DNA from: Paracoccaceae bacterium
GTDB taxonomy: Bacteria; Pseudomonadota; Alphaproteobacteria; Rhodobacterales; Rhodobacteraceae
Direction: 5' to 3'
Assembly: GCA_020628545.1 (NCBI GenBank)
Contig: JAHDEX010000015.1
Span: 1 to 57,601 of the forward strand
Length of the DNA: 57,601 nt
The translations under genes were made by a program, and so were the position numbers. Under the pieces are notes generated by a model. It was given only the letters and a program-made list of their open reading frames with translations, had not been told where the DNA came from and did not search any database. The first letter of the stretch is position 1. Each line of letters opens with the position of its first letter. Shown here piece by piece: positions 35,918-44,642 of this stretch.

Positions 35918-35970
35918 GGCGGGTGTCTTAGGGGAAGTGCCGCGCGCTGTGAACCCCTTTAACGCGGTGT

Positions 35971-36786
35971 TCACGCCTTTAGCCGGTAACCGCGATCCAG
36001 CCAGCGCCAGCAAATCGCGCAAACGACGAGGCTGGCCGCCAAGACCACCAGCAGCCCCACCCAGGGACTGCTGTCGCTCACGCCGATCATGCCAAAGCGC
36101 ACGCCGTCGATGATGTAGAAAAACGGATTGATATGACAAAGCGTTTGCATGACACCCGGCAACGCTTCAATTGAGTAGAACGTCCCCGACAGGAAAGCGA
36201 GCGGCGTAACGATGAAGTTTGAAATCGCCGAGAGCTGATCAAACTTGTTGGCGAAAATCCCTGCGATCAGCCCCAAGCCTCCCATGAAAATCGACCCCAG
36301 CAGCACAAACACCACCACCCAAACCGGGTTCTGCATGCCGACACCGAGGAAAACCCACGACCCCAATGCGATCACCGCAGCCACAATCACCCCGCGTGCG
36401 AAAGCGCCGAAGAGATAGCCAAAGAGCAGCTCACTGGCCGATAGGGGCGGCATGAGCGTGTCCACGATATTGCCCTGCACCTTGGCCGAGGCCATCGAAG
36501 ATGACGTGTTCGCAAAAGCGTTCTGGATCACGGTCATGGTCATGATGCCCGGTGCCAGAAAGGTCATGAATGGCACGCCCATGACATCACCCCGGTTCGG
36601 GCCGATGGCAATGGTGAAGATCATCAAGAGCAGACCCGCGTTGATCAGCGGCGCCATCACCGTCTGCGACCAAACGTTCATAAAGCGGCGCACTTCGCGT
36701 TCTGCCAGCGTATAGGTGCCCAACCAGTTGACCCGGCCAAACCGGCGCACACCCATCTGCATCTCAGCCCCAGTGTGATCTGTCAT
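35971..36786 (-). CDS. ABC-2 type transporter permease
   Basis: A 271-residue permease with six hydrophobic helices. EREVRRFMNVWSQTVMAPLI begins the ABC-2 domain; LAPGIMTMTVIQNAFANTSS and PLAFLSGTFYSIEALPGVMQ are its conserved loops, as in the YadH/NodJ group. The ATG at 36786 has GGAGGA five bases upstream. No ATP-binding partner is adjacent, so its ATPase must lie elsewhere or the gene has been separated. Exported substrate unknown. Confidence 0.88.
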   Translation of the reverse strand: MTDHTGAEMQMGVRRFGRVNWLGTYTLAEREVRRFMNVWSQTVMAPLINAGLLLMIFTIAIGPNRGDVMGVPFMTFLAPGIMTMTVIQNAFANTSSSMASAKVQGNIVDTLMPPLSASELLFGYLFGAFARGVIVAAVIALGSWVFLGVGMQNPVWVVVFVLLGSIFMGGLGLIAGIFANKFDQLSAISNFIVTPLAFLSGTFYSIEALPGVMQTLCHINPFFYIIDGVRFGMIGVSDSSPWVGLLVVLAASLVVCAICWRWLDRGYRLKA

Positions 36787-36908
36787 CCTATTCCTCCGGT
36801 CAAATCCGCGCGGGCGCTTCACTTCCCCTATTGCAATGCTTAGAATAGGTGATCAAGCGAAGAGGCAAGGGCCGATGCGGCGCATCCCCCGATAGATAAG
36901 GAAGCGGA

Positions 36909-37496
36909 ATGTCCTGGACTGACGAGCGGGTCGAGACACTGAAGAAGATGTGGGGCGAAGGCCAGTCGGCCAGCCAGATCGCCAAGGAATTGGGCGGGGT
37001 GACCCGCAATGCCGTGATCGGCAAGGTGCACCGGTTGGGCCTGTCGAACCGGGCAGGCTCTGGTGGCTCTGCGCCATCGAAGCCCGCAGCGGAAAAGAAG
37101 GCCCCGACGACGCGCAAGGTTGAAACCAAATCGGCGCTGAAACCAAAAGCCGAACCGAAGCCTGTGAAGGATGAGCCGGAATTGGATGAGAACGGGATCC
37201 CGATCTCTGCCGCCCGCCGTGCAATCATTCCGGCAGGCCAACCTCTGCCGCCGCAGCCATCTGCGAATGAGATCTCGCCTGAAGCCTTGGCGAAGGTGAA
37301 TGAGGTCGAAAAGACCTCAAAGAAAATCAGCTTGATGGAATTGACCGAAAAAACCTGCAAATGGCCTGTGGGCGATCCGGCGACCCCAAATTTTTGGTTC
37401 TGCGGTCTGCCGGTCCAGCAAGGTAAACCCTATTGCGAAGCGCATGTGGGCGTTGCCTTCCAACCCATGAGCAGCCGGCGCGACCGCCGCCGCTGA
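36909..37496 (+). CDS. gcrA: GcrA cell-cycle regulator
   Basis: A 195-residue alphaproteobacterial transcription factor that acts with sigma-70 at promoters carrying CcrM-methylated GANTC sites. The DNA-binding helix-turn-helix is SWTDERVETLKKMWGEGQSA and GGVTRNAVIGKVHRLGLS. A Lys/Pro-rich linker follows. The C-terminal sigma-interacting domain is KTCKWPVGDPATPNFWFCGL and GKPYCEAHVGVAF. The ATG at 36909 follows AAGGAAGCGGA. Strong lineage marker. Ends in a terminator shared with the convergent methyltransferase gene. Confidence 0.97.
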   Translation: MSWTDERVETLKKMWGEGQSASQIAKELGGVTRNAVIGKVHRLGLSNRAGSGGSAPSKPAAEKKAPTTRKVETKSALKPKAEPKPVKDEPELDENGIPISAARRAIIPAGQPLPPQPSANEISPEALAKVNEVEKTSKKISLMELTEKTCKWPVGDPATPNFWFCGLPVQQGKPYCEAHVGVAFQPMSSRRDRRR

Positions 37497-37515
37497 TCTC
37501 GGTTCAGATACACGC

Positions 37516-37544
37516 AAAGGGCCCGCAACGTTGGGCCCTTTTTT
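37516..37544. terminator. Bidirectional terminator between gcrA and methyltransferase
   Basis: AAAGGGCCC, loop GCAACGTT, GGGCCCTTT then TTT. Perfect 9-bp stem with A tract on one side and T tract on the other, placed between convergent stops. Confidence 0.9.
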
Positions 37545-37553
37545 GTTGAGGGG

Positions 37554-38264
37554 TTAGTCCCTTCTGAGGACGGCCCAGAAGAACGCGCCCATCAGTTCTA
37601 ACCGCTCGACCTGCCAATCGGATAGGAGAGCCAATTCTTCAATCTCATTGGGCTCGGGATGGAACCAGGCGAACTCCGGTCCCGCGTCATCTTCGTAGAG
37701 AAGCCGGATTTTGATCTCACCCCTCCGCCGTCCCGCGGCTAGGTTAGCCTCTTGGTAGTCAAGGTGTTCTGGTGTTTCGGTCTCGCGCACGTTGATCCCA
37801 GTCAGCATCAAGCGTCCGCCAGGACTGCAAATCTGGCGCAGGTTCTTCAGAAGGCGGACACTGCCATCGAACGTGCCACCGATACCAACGTTGTTGCCGA
37901 ACAGGGTCAGATTCCGGGGCTGGAACGGCAGGTCCGGCATCGCGCCGGTCATAACATCGCACTGCGCAACATTCTTCAGGCCTTGCAACCGGCAAACTTC
38001 AATCGCGCCTTCAGAGATATCCAAACCAAAGGCATCATTCCCATTGGACCCCAGACACCGCAGGTGACGCCCTGCCCCGCATCCGATATCGACGGTTGGG
38101 CCGTCAATGTGGGCGAGTGCCGGGCGTTCAAATGTAAAAGGCTCATCCGTGAAGTAGAGGCTCGGGCTATGCGCATCCTCCCACCCGTCGTTGCGGATGA
38201 TCCTGATCAAGGCATCAGATTGCCCGCAGTGGTATTTCAGAAGCGCTTTGCTGAAGAGGTCCAT
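37554..38264 (-). CDS. Class I SAM-dependent methyltransferase
   Basis: A 236-residue methyltransferase. Motif I is TVDIGCGAGRHLRCLG, followed by AFGLDISEGAIEVCR (motif II), DVMTGAMPDLPF and NLRQICSPGGRLMLTGINVR (post-motif). It is preceded on the same strand by a GNAT and a thiopurine methyltransferase-like gene with a 79-base gap. Substrate unknown. Start ATG at 38264 has a weak ribosome site. Confidence 0.82.
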   Translation of the reverse strand: MDLFSKALLKYHCGQSDALIRIIRNDGWEDAHSPSLYFTDEPFTFERPALAHIDGPTVDIGCGAGRHLRCLGSNGNDAFGLDISEGAIEVCRLQGLKNVAQCDVMTGAMPDLPFQPRNLTLFGNNVGIGGTFDGSVRLLKNLRQICSPGGRLMLTGINVRETETPEHLDYQEANLAAGRRRGEIKIRLLYEDDAGPEFAWFHPEPNEIEELALLSDWQVERLELMGAFFWAVLRRD

Positions 38265-38343
38265 CTTGCGACGCTATCCAGCACCACAATCGGGCACAAC
38301 AGGCCTGCGTGCTGGAGGGCTCAACAAGCGAGTTCAGGCCAAA

Positions 38344-39024
38344 CTAGGGCTTGGAGAAACTCGTTGCGTATATCTCGCAGCGCTTCTGGAAACCCAGGCT
38401 TTGATAAAGCCGGATCGCAGCAGTATTTGATTGATAAGCATGCAGAAATGGCGTTTTCCCAGCCGCCCGGATCTGGTCGCGCACGTGCAGGCACATCGCC
38501 GTCCCCAAGCCACTGCCACGATGGTCCGGGTGGGTGCAAATCGCGCTGATCTCGATGTAGTCAGTCAACCGGGCCCGCTCGCCCCCCATCGCAATGAGCA
38601 CGCCATTTGCTTGCACCCCCCAGAAGCGCCCCATCATCGGGGTGCGCAACATGAACGGCCCAGGGTTTGTAAGCTTGGCAAGGGCCAGCATGTCGGGCCA
38701 GTCGGCTTCGTTCAAAGCGACGATGGACAGGTCACGTGGTGTCTCAGGCCCGTCTTCGCGCGCGACCAGTTGCCAAGCCATCGCAACACTACGGTTGACG
38801 CCTTCGGGGCACCCGATCTCAAATGCTTGAGGCACGATGATGCCTCCGCCCGCTGGGATCAGCGCCCCAAGTGCGTCTAGCGATGCATCGTTTGCATTGG
38901 GGACACCGGCAATAGTGCTCACGTCGGGCATATAGCGCTTTGCAAGATCGCCGCCCGTCGCAAGGTCTGCCTGAGCGCCGGACAGCGCGCTCCAAAACGG
39001 GGTATCGAGCGGATGGCCGGTCAA
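38344..39024 (-). CDS. GNAT family N-acetyltransferase
   Basis: A 226-residue protein with a C-terminal GNAT domain. EISAICTHPDHRGSGLGTAM is the acetyl-CoA pyrophosphate loop, and PFLHAYQSNTAAIRLYQSLGF the C-terminal motif typical of FR47-like enzymes. The N-terminal half is a degenerate GNAT repeat. I chose a TTG at 39024 because it overlaps the stop of the tpm gene (TTGA), giving coupled translation, with GGGAG upstream. Substrate unknown. Confidence 0.82.
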   Translation of the reverse strand: MTGHPLDTPFWSALSGAQADLATGGDLAKRYMPDVSTIAGVPNANDASLDALGALIPAGGGIIVPQAFEIGCPEGVNRSVAMAWQLVAREDGPETPRDLSIVALNEADWPDMLALAKLTNPGPFMLRTPMMGRFWGVQANGVLIAMGGERARLTDYIEISAICTHPDHRGSGLGTAMCLHVRDQIRAAGKTPFLHAYQSNTAAIRLYQSLGFQKRCEIYATSFSKP

Positions 39025-39662
39025 AACGGCAACAACTCCCAAGCGACCTCGGTCGCAGGGGTGCGGCCTTTCAGGCCTTTGCCGGGAACGGCCCGTTCAT
39101 CAACCAATTTCAAAGCGTAGTGTTGATCGTAAAGATCTACGATCATATCCGCGGTAATCGAAAAAGGCGGACCGTTCATGGTTGTCTGATCATAGGTGAA
39201 GGTCAGGACAAACTGTGTCGCCCCTTCGGTAACGGCGATGAGGTGTTTCGCGTAGCGCGCCCGCACATCCGCTGGAAGCGCCACCAACGCGGCCCGGTCG
39301 TAAATCGCGTCCACCGCGCCGAGCGCGTGTTGTGTCACGTCGAAGATGTCACCAACGAACACCACCAATTCAGGCGTCGCAAATCGCAAAAGCGCGCCGT
39401 CTTGGGTGACGACCGGCGTCAATGAGAGATCGGCAAACAAGTCTTCGACTGCGGTTTGGCTCAATTCCGCGCCGGTCACGCGAAAGCCTTCTTGCAAGAG
39501 CCACGCAATATCGCGGGTTTTTCCGCAAAGCGGCACAAACACATGCGCGCCATCACGCAAATCCAGCCCGCCAAAATGCTTTACCATCAACGCGTTAAAG
39601 TCATCCTGATGAAAACCGATATCGTTTTGCGACCATTTTTTATGCCAATAATCGGCGTCCAT
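39021..39662 (-). CDS. tpm: Thiopurine S-methyltransferase-like protein
   Basis: A 213-residue TPMT-family methyltransferase. DADYWHKKWSQNDIGFHQDD and VFVPLCGKTRDIAWLLQEGF are diagnostic; GAELSQTAVEDLF and DAIYDRAALVALPADVRARY continue the family pattern. In bacteria the family methylates selenite, tellurite or thiol compounds. GGAG precedes the ATG at 39662. It overlaps the GNAT gene by four bases. Confidence 0.9.
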   Translation of the reverse strand: MDADYWHKKWSQNDIGFHQDDFNALMVKHFGGLDLRDGAHVFVPLCGKTRDIAWLLQEGFRVTGAELSQTAVEDLFADLSLTPVVTQDGALLRFATPELVVFVGDIFDVTQHALGAVDAIYDRAALVALPADVRARYAKHLIAVTEGATQFVLTFTYDQTTMNGPPFSITADMIVDLYDQHYALKLVDERAVPGKGLKGRTPATEVAWELLPF

Positions 39663-39739
39663 CGCCAAAACTCCTGAAATTCACACACGAACACCTGCGA
39701 CCGAAATAGGTCGAAATTGCTTTATTGATTGCGAAGAAT

Positions 39740-40246
39740 TCAGGTCGGCGCAACCCATTCCGCGATCTTAGCAATTGTATTCATGTTCCGCGCCGTGCCG
39801 TCGGATGCCGCGGGAATGGAAAGCTTCGATCGTCCTTGCCCGTCGGGGTAATGCAAGTAAATCTCCCGCCCACGCGGTACAATGACCTCGCGCAATTGGC
39901 CTTTGACCGATCCGAGATCCTCAACCGGATTATTCAACATAATCACAACCGCCTTATTGCCCGGCACGTCCGCAAATGGATTCGCCGCCAGAATGTCCGC
40001 CATTTCTGCGGCGGTCCGCACCATCACCCCTACTGGCTTGCCCGCATACGTCGCAAGCCTCTCCGCCAAAGCCTCCTGCGCCGCACTGGCATCGCCGTCC
40101 CAGTCGAAGACGACATTTCCCGACGCGATGTAGGTCTTCGCATTCTCAAACCCGACATCCGCACACATCGCCCGCAAGTCGGCCATCGGCAGTTTACCAG
40201 TCCCGCCGACATTCACGGCGCGGAGAAATGCGGCATAGCGGGCCAC
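39740..40246 (-). CDS. DUF1697 protein
   Basis: A 168-residue DUF1697 protein. RYAAFLRAVNVGGTGKLPMA, YIASGNVVFDWDG and the C-terminal SIPAASDGTARNMNTIAKIA are the family landmarks. The GTG at 40246 starts just after the stop of the alcohol dehydrogenase gene with GGGAGA upstream; an ATG at 40282 would overlap that gene by 35 bases. Function of the family is unknown. Confidence 0.8.
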   Translation of the reverse strand: MARYAAFLRAVNVGGTGKLPMADLRAMCADVGFENAKTYIASGNVVFDWDGDASAAQEALAERLATYAGKPVGVMVRTAAEMADILAANPFADVPGNKAVVIMLNNPVEDLGSVKGQLREVIVPRGREIYLHYPDGQGRSKLSIPAASDGTARNMNTIAKIAEWVAPT

Positions 40247-40247
40247 T

Positions 40248-41408
40248 TCACCACATCTCCCGATAAAGCGCGACGATCTCATCGGCCGAAGGCACCCGTG
40301 GATTATTCGCGGGCGAGCCAGAGGCGATCGCCTGCTCTGCCATCAGGTGCAGCATAGCGTCATCTGCCGCGTGCCCCAGATCCGACGGCGACGGCACAGC
40401 AAGGTCCGCATTCAACTGCCGCAGCCCTTCAAGCAAGGCATCGCAGGCCGCCTCATCTGGTGCCGTTGCATCGGCCCAGCCCATCACCCGGGCGCAGGTG
40501 GCATAACGCGCCGGGGCGTCATGCACCGAAAACGCGGTAACGGCGGGCAGAAGCATCGCATTTGAAAGCCCATGCGCCACGTGAAAATGCGCGCCAATCG
40601 GGCGGCTCATCCCATGTACAAGCGCGACAGACGCATTCGAAAACGCCATTCCAGCCTGCGTCGCCGCCAGCATCAATGCCTCCCGCGCAGGGCCATCGCC
40701 TGGGTCCGCATAAGCGCGGCGCACGTTGCCCGCGATCAACGGCATGGCGGACAGCGCAAAAGCATCCGTATAGGCAAAGGCCCGGCGGCTCACGTAAGCC
40801 TCAATCGCATGGGTGAGTGAATCGACAGCCGTATCCGCCGTGATCCGCGGCGGCTTCGTGACCGTGAACGTCCAGTCGATCAACGCCGCCGTCGCCACAC
40901 AGGCGAGCCCCGACAGATTATACTTCTCTGGCGCAGAGGTGTCCGAGATCACGCACCACCGTGTCACCTCTGACCCGGTGCCGCCCGTTGTCGGGATGAG
41001 GATGATCGGCAAACCACACCTGTCGATCTGTGTTGGTGCCTTGTAGTCACGCACATGCCCCGGGTTTACCGCCATAAATGAAATGGCTTTTGCCGTGTCC
41101 ATCGGGCTGCCGCCTCCGAAACCGATCACGCAGTCGTAGTCGCCAGAATGCAAAGCCGCGCATCCGGCATCCACGCAAGTGTCAGTCGGGTCTTCCACCA
41201 CGTCCGCGAAAACACCCCAGGCCATCCCGGCGCTGCCCAAAACATCGGTGAGGGTCGACAAGTGCAAAGCCGCGACACCCGGGTCTGTGACAATCAGCGG
41301 CTTTGACAGCCCGAGTTGCAAGAGGACGTCTGCGGTTTCGGCCACGACACCGCCGCCGATACGGATGATCCGCGGGGATTGCACCCGTCCGATTGATCCT
41401 GTCTGCAT
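40248..41408 (-). CDS. Iron-containing alcohol dehydrogenase
   Basis: A 386-residue group III alcohol dehydrogenase. The NAD site is CVIGFGGGSPMDTAKAISFM, the TGGTGSEVTRW signature follows, and the metal ligands are ADTAVDSLTHAIEAYVS and LVHGMSRPIGAHFHVAHGLS (Asp and three His). GGGGGAGGA lies 5 bases before the ATG at 41408. Divergent from the SDR gene. Substrate unknown. Confidence 0.93.
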   Translation of the reverse strand: MQTGSIGRVQSPRIIRIGGGVVAETADVLLQLGLSKPLIVTDPGVAALHLSTLTDVLGSAGMAWGVFADVVEDPTDTCVDAGCAALHSGDYDCVIGFGGGSPMDTAKAISFMAVNPGHVRDYKAPTQIDRCGLPIILIPTTGGTGSEVTRWCVISDTSAPEKYNLSGLACVATAALIDWTFTVTKPPRITADTAVDSLTHAIEAYVSRRAFAYTDAFALSAMPLIAGNVRRAYADPGDGPAREALMLAATQAGMAFSNASVALVHGMSRPIGAHFHVAHGLSNAMLLPAVTAFSVHDAPARYATCARVMGWADATAPDEAACDALLEGLRQLNADLAVPSPSDLGHAADDAMLHLMAEQAIASGSPANNPRVPSADEIVALYREMW

Positions 41409-41538
41409 GTGATCCTCCCCCGGGTCAGACAAGCGCAAGCCTGTCCCCCCGACAAGCGAAATCGCCCGTCAACCTTGGCGAAGGTGCCCATGGCCCCTAC
41501 CTCAACCGCAACGCTCACCCTGACCGGAGGACCCCCAC

Positions 41539-42312
41539 ATGCCCAATACAGCCCTGATCACCGGTGCATCCGCAGGTATTGGCCGCGAGTTTGCCCGCTA
41601 CCACGCCGAAAAAGGCGGCGATCTGATCATCACTGCCCGCCGCGCAGAGGCACTTGAAGCCTTGAAGGCCGAAATCGAAGCCGCGCATGGTGTCTCCGTC
41701 ACGGTTGTCCCGCTCGACCTCGGCGCAGACGGCGGGGCGGATCAGCTTTATGAGGCCGTGAAAGGCCAGCAGATTGATATCCTGATCAACAACGCAGGCT
41801 TTGGTGGACATGGCAAATTCATCGAACGCGATCTGGCAGAAGACCTCGCAATGATCCAACTGAACGTCGACGCGCTTGTGGCGCTTTGCCATCACATCGG
41901 CAAAGACATGGCCGCACGCGGCTCTGGCAAGATCCTCAACGTGTCGTCGACCGCCAGCTACATGGCTGGTCCCCTGCAAGCCACGTATTTCGCCACCAAA
42001 GCCTTCGTCTCCAGCTTCTCTCAAGCGCTTGCGGAAGAGCTTTCAGACAACGGCGTGACCGTCACCGCCCTTGAGCCGGGCTATGTCGAAACCGAATTTG
42101 CCGAGGTGGCGAACCTTGGGGGCACCGGGCTGATCAAAGGCGGCGGCGCCACTGCGCGGTCCGCTGCGAAATATGGCTACGACGCCATGCGCCGGGGAGA
42201 GTTGCGCGCGATCAACGACGGCCAATTGCGGTTCATGCTGAATTGGGTCTTCCCCTGGTTGCCGAACAAGATGAAGCTCAAACAAGTCCGCAAGATGCAG
42301 GAAAAGGCCTGA
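41539..42312 (+). CDS. SDR family oxidoreductase
   Basis: A 257-residue short-chain dehydrogenase. The cofactor motif is ALITGASAGIGREFARYHAE; INNAGFGG, NVSSTASYMAG (catalytic Ser) and ATYFATKAFVSSFSQALAEE (YxxxK) complete the active site. ARRAEALEAL suggests NADP preference. The ribosome site GGAGG is strong. A basic C-terminal tail follows. Probable acyl-CoA/ketone or quinone-type reductase; substrate unknown. Confidence 0.9.
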   Translation: MPNTALITGASAGIGREFARYHAEKGGDLIITARRAEALEALKAEIEAAHGVSVTVVPLDLGADGGADQLYEAVKGQQIDILINNAGFGGHGKFIERDLAEDLAMIQLNVDALVALCHHIGKDMAARGSGKILNVSSTASYMAGPLQATYFATKAFVSSFSQALAEELSDNGVTVTALEPGYVETEFAEVANLGGTGLIKGGGATARSAAKYGYDAMRRGELRAINDGQLRFMLNWVFPWLPNKMKLKQVRKMQEKA

Positions 42313-42330
42313 CCAATCTTTGCAGCGCAA

Positions 42331-42600
42331 TCACGTCTGCCAGAACCGCTTCTTTTTCGGCTTTTGCGCTTTCAGGTGCTTCTTGAGGTCCGTGAACCCG
42401 CCAATCTTTACGCCGTCAATGAAGATCAGCGGCGTGGTTGTGATGTGGTGCTTATCCTTGAACACATCCGTTTCTTTGCGGGTGCGCAGGATATGCTCCT
42501 CAATCTCAAACTTCTCTCGCTTCAAAAGATCCCGCGCCGCAGTGCCATAGCCGCAGGTGTAGTTCGGAAGGTCCATCCGGTAGAGAATTGCTTTCGGCAT
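42331..42600 (-). CDS. Glutaredoxin family protein, CGYG active site
   Basis: An 89-residue glutaredoxin-like protein. AILYRMDLPNYTCGYGTAAR has a single redox cysteine in CGYG where dithiol forms have CPYC, resembling monothiol CGFS types. TTTPLIFIDGVKIGGFTDLK carries the cis-Pro and glutathione-binding residues. The tail is Lys-rich (KAQKPKKKRFW). It may handle glutathionylation rather than disulfide reduction. Convergent with the SDR gene. Confidence 0.82.
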   Translation of the reverse strand: MPKAILYRMDLPNYTCGYGTAARDLLKREKFEIEEHILRTRKETDVFKDKHHITTTPLIFIDGVKIGGFTDLKKHLKAQKPKKKRFWQT

Positions 42601-42692
42601 GTGATCGGCTCCAGTGACTGAGGCCTGATTTCGCCAATGACAGCCCCCGCCGCAAGCGCCGTGTGATCACATTGCCGTTGACGCAGTAGGTT

Positions 42693-42932
42693 TCAAACCC
42701 GCGTCAGATACCCAAAAATCGCGTCTTTCAATCGCATCCTTTCCTTGCGCATCGCGACAAGATGGTCATCTGATGTCGGCTCCAGATCTGTCTCGGCCAG
42801 ATAGACCGCCTTGTTTTGGGTATGGTAGTCGTCGGCCAAGCGGGCAAAGTGGGTGTCTGTGCGGCGCAGCTCTGCAATCCGTTCCGCGTGCTCGGGAAAA
42901 TCTGCTGCAAGCTCGTGAGGTACGTGGGTCAT
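42693..42932 (-). CDS. YdcH family (DUF465) protein
   Basis: A 79-residue helical protein. FPEHAERIAELRRTDTHFAR, HTQNKAVYLAETDLEPTSDD and LRKERMRLKDAIFGYL-like segments match YdcH/DUF465, a coiled-coil family of unknown function. It follows ppk2 after 10 bases on the same strand with AAGAGG upstream, so it is probably in the same FNR-controlled transcript. Confidence 0.83.
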   Translation of the reverse strand: MTHVPHELAADFPEHAERIAELRRTDTHFARLADDYHTQNKAVYLAETDLEPTSDDHLVAMRKERMRLKDAIFGYLTRV

Positions 42933-42942
42933 CTGGGGCCTC

Positions 42943-43812
42943 TTACTTGTGGGGTGACAACATGTGCATGGCGCCCGAGGTCACATCGCCCGCGGTATGT
43001 ACGATCTTTGGATCGGGCGGTGTTGCGACCTCTGGGTCTTTGTCCGGGTAGTCGAGCGATGCCAGAAAATGCTTCATGCAGTTCAGCCGGGCCCGCTTCT
43101 TGTCGTTTGACCGGATCACCGTCCAAGGCGCATCCGCCGTATCCGTATAGAAGAACATCGCCTCTTTCGCTTCGGTGTAAGCCTCCCATTTATCAAGGCT
43201 CGCCCGATCAATCGGTGAAAGTTTCCACCGTTTCAACGGGTCCGTCTCGCGCGAGGCAAAGCGGTTGCGCTGTTCGGTCTGCGTGACCGAAAACCAGTAT
43301 TTGAAAAGCCGGATACCACTGCGCACCAGCATCCGTTCAAATTCCGGCGTTTGACGCATGAATTCGAGGTAATCGTTCGGCTCGCAGAAGTTCATCACGC
43401 GCTCGACACCGGCACGATTGTACCAGGACCGGTCATAGAGAACCATTTCACCCGCCGTCGGTAAGTGTTGGATGTAGCGTTGGAAATACCATTGGCCGCG
43501 CTCTGCATCTGACGGCTTGTTCAACGCAACGACACGGGCCTCGCGCGGGTTCAGGTGTTCCGTGAACCGCTTGATCGTTCCGCCTTTGCCAGCCGCATCA
43601 CGGCCCTCAAACAGCATCACGATCTTCTGGTCCGTCTCCTTGACCCATTGCTGCACCTTCAACAGTTCGACCTGCAGCTTGGCCTTCTCTGCCTCATAGG
43701 CCTTCCGCCCTAGGCGCTTGGCATAAGGGTACTCGCCCTGCTCAAATCCTGTGATCTCGGCAGAGCGTACATCCCGCATTGTCTCTGTCATTGCTTCAAC
43801 GACTTGTCCCAT
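42943..43812 (-). CDS. ppk2: Polyphosphate kinase 2
   Basis: A 289-residue PPK2-family enzyme using polyphosphate to phosphorylate nucleotides. Walker A is LFEGRDAAGKGGTIKRFTEH, the lid motif DRSWYNRAGVERVMNF, and QRNRFASRETDPLKRWKLSP is the lid-adjacent basic motif. The ATG at 43812 has AGGAGGT three bases upstream. A palindromic FNR-type site with a TATGCT minus-10 lies in front. YdcH follows in the same operon. Confidence 0.93.
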   Translation of the reverse strand: MGQVVEAMTETMRDVRSAEITGFEQGEYPYAKRLGRKAYEAEKAKLQVELLKVQQWVKETDQKIVMLFEGRDAAGKGGTIKRFTEHLNPREARVVALNKPSDAERGQWYFQRYIQHLPTAGEMVLYDRSWYNRAGVERVMNFCEPNDYLEFMRQTPEFERMLVRSGIRLFKYWFSVTQTEQRNRFASRETDPLKRWKLSPIDRASLDKWEAYTEAKEAMFFYTDTADAPWTVIRSNDKKRARLNCMKHFLASLDYPDKDPEVATPPDPKIVHTAGDVTSGAMHMLSPHK

Positions 43813-43834
43813 ACGACCTCCTTTTGTTGCCGCC

Positions 43835-43875
43835 AGCATAGCCGCCCGCGCAGGCACGACCTTGATGTGGGTCAA
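43835..43875 (-). promoter_or_regulatory. FNR/FnrL-type box and minus-10 of ppk2
   Basis: TTGATGTGGGTCAA (43862-43875) fits the FnrL consensus TTGAT-N4-(A/G)TCAA. On the ppk2 strand a TATGCT minus-10 at 43840-43835 starts 21 bases after the box, giving class II spacing near -41. The box centre is 56.5 bases before the ppk2 ATG. It may also serve the divergent VIT1 gene, whose start is 69 bases away. Confidence 0.75.
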
Positions 43876-43937
43876 ATGTGATCGGCTTGCAGTGTCGCGC
43901 GCAGGACGCGATGATCGCCGCCGTGAAGGAGCCTCAT

Positions 43938-44642
43938 ATGTCTGATCCCAGCGCCCATCCGGGCACACCCCATTATGTGACCCGGTCCAATTGGCTACGC
44001 GCCGCAGTACTCGGCGCCAACGACGGGATCGTGTCGGTGTCGTCCCTTGTCGTCGGTGTTGCCGCGGCGGACCCCGGTCCGGACGCCGTGCTGATCGCCG
44101 GTGTCGCAGGCCTTGTCGCGGGTGCGATGTCGATGGCGGCGGGGGAATATGTTTCTGTCTCGTCCCAGTCCGATATCGAAAAAGCCGACATCGCGCGCGA
44201 GGAAATCGCCCTGCGCAACATGCCAGACGCCGAGTTGGAAGAATTGATCGCAATCTACGAAGAGCGTGGGTTAAGCCGGGCGACGGCAGAAACCGTTGCA
44301 AAGGAACTGACCGAAAAAGACGCCCTCGCCGCCCATGTGCGCGATGAACTCGGCCTATCGGATGCGCTTTCGGCCAACCCGCTACAGGCTGCGCTGGCCT
44401 CTGGTCTGACGTTCAGCGTCGCCGCCGCGATCCCTGTTTTGGCAGCAATCCTTGCGCCTGTGACCTTCATCATCCCAGTGGTTCTCTGCGTCACCGTCCT
44501 CGCCCTCGCGGTGCTTGGCGCACTTGGGGCAGTCGCGGGCGGCGCGCCGCTTTTGCCGGCCACCATTCGCGTGATGGCCTGGGGGATCTTTGCGATGATG
44601 GTCACAGCCGGTGTCGGATGGCTGTTTGGGGTGGCTGTGTAG
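43938..44642 (+). CDS. VIT1/CCC1 family iron or manganese transporter
   Basis: A 234-residue membrane protein. SNWLRAAVLGANDGIVSVSS is the family N-terminal signature, and AGLVAGAMSMAAGEYVSVSS holds the second conserved block with a metal-binding Glu. LTEKDALAAHVRDELGLS is a cytoplasmic metal-binding helix. Two hydrophobic C-terminal helices close it. AAGGAG precedes the ATG at 43938. Sits behind the FNR-type box shared with ppk2. Vacuolar iron transporter homologues move Fe(II) or Mn(II). Confidence 0.88.
   Translation: MSDPSAHPGTPHYVTRSNWLRAAVLGANDGIVSVSSLVVGVAAADPGPDAVLIAGVAGLVAGAMSMAAGEYVSVSSQSDIEKADIAREEIALRNMPDAELEELIAIYEERGLSRATAETVAKELTEKDALAAHVRDELGLSDALSANPLQAALASGLTFSVAAAIPVLAAILAPVTFIIPVVLCVTVLALAVLGALGAVAGGAPLLPATIRVMAWGIFAMMVTAGVGWLFGVAV

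Noticed and set aside
35876..36139. An 87-residue gene upstream of argD
   Set aside because: Most of it lies in another frame of the ABC-2 permease and has no coding character; only its arginine-rich end is discussed, as a leader peptide.
42943..44301. A 452-residue form of polyphosphate kinase 2
   Set aside because: The extra N-terminus is antisense to the VIT1 gene and lacks homology; a strong AGGAGGT marks the start at 43812.
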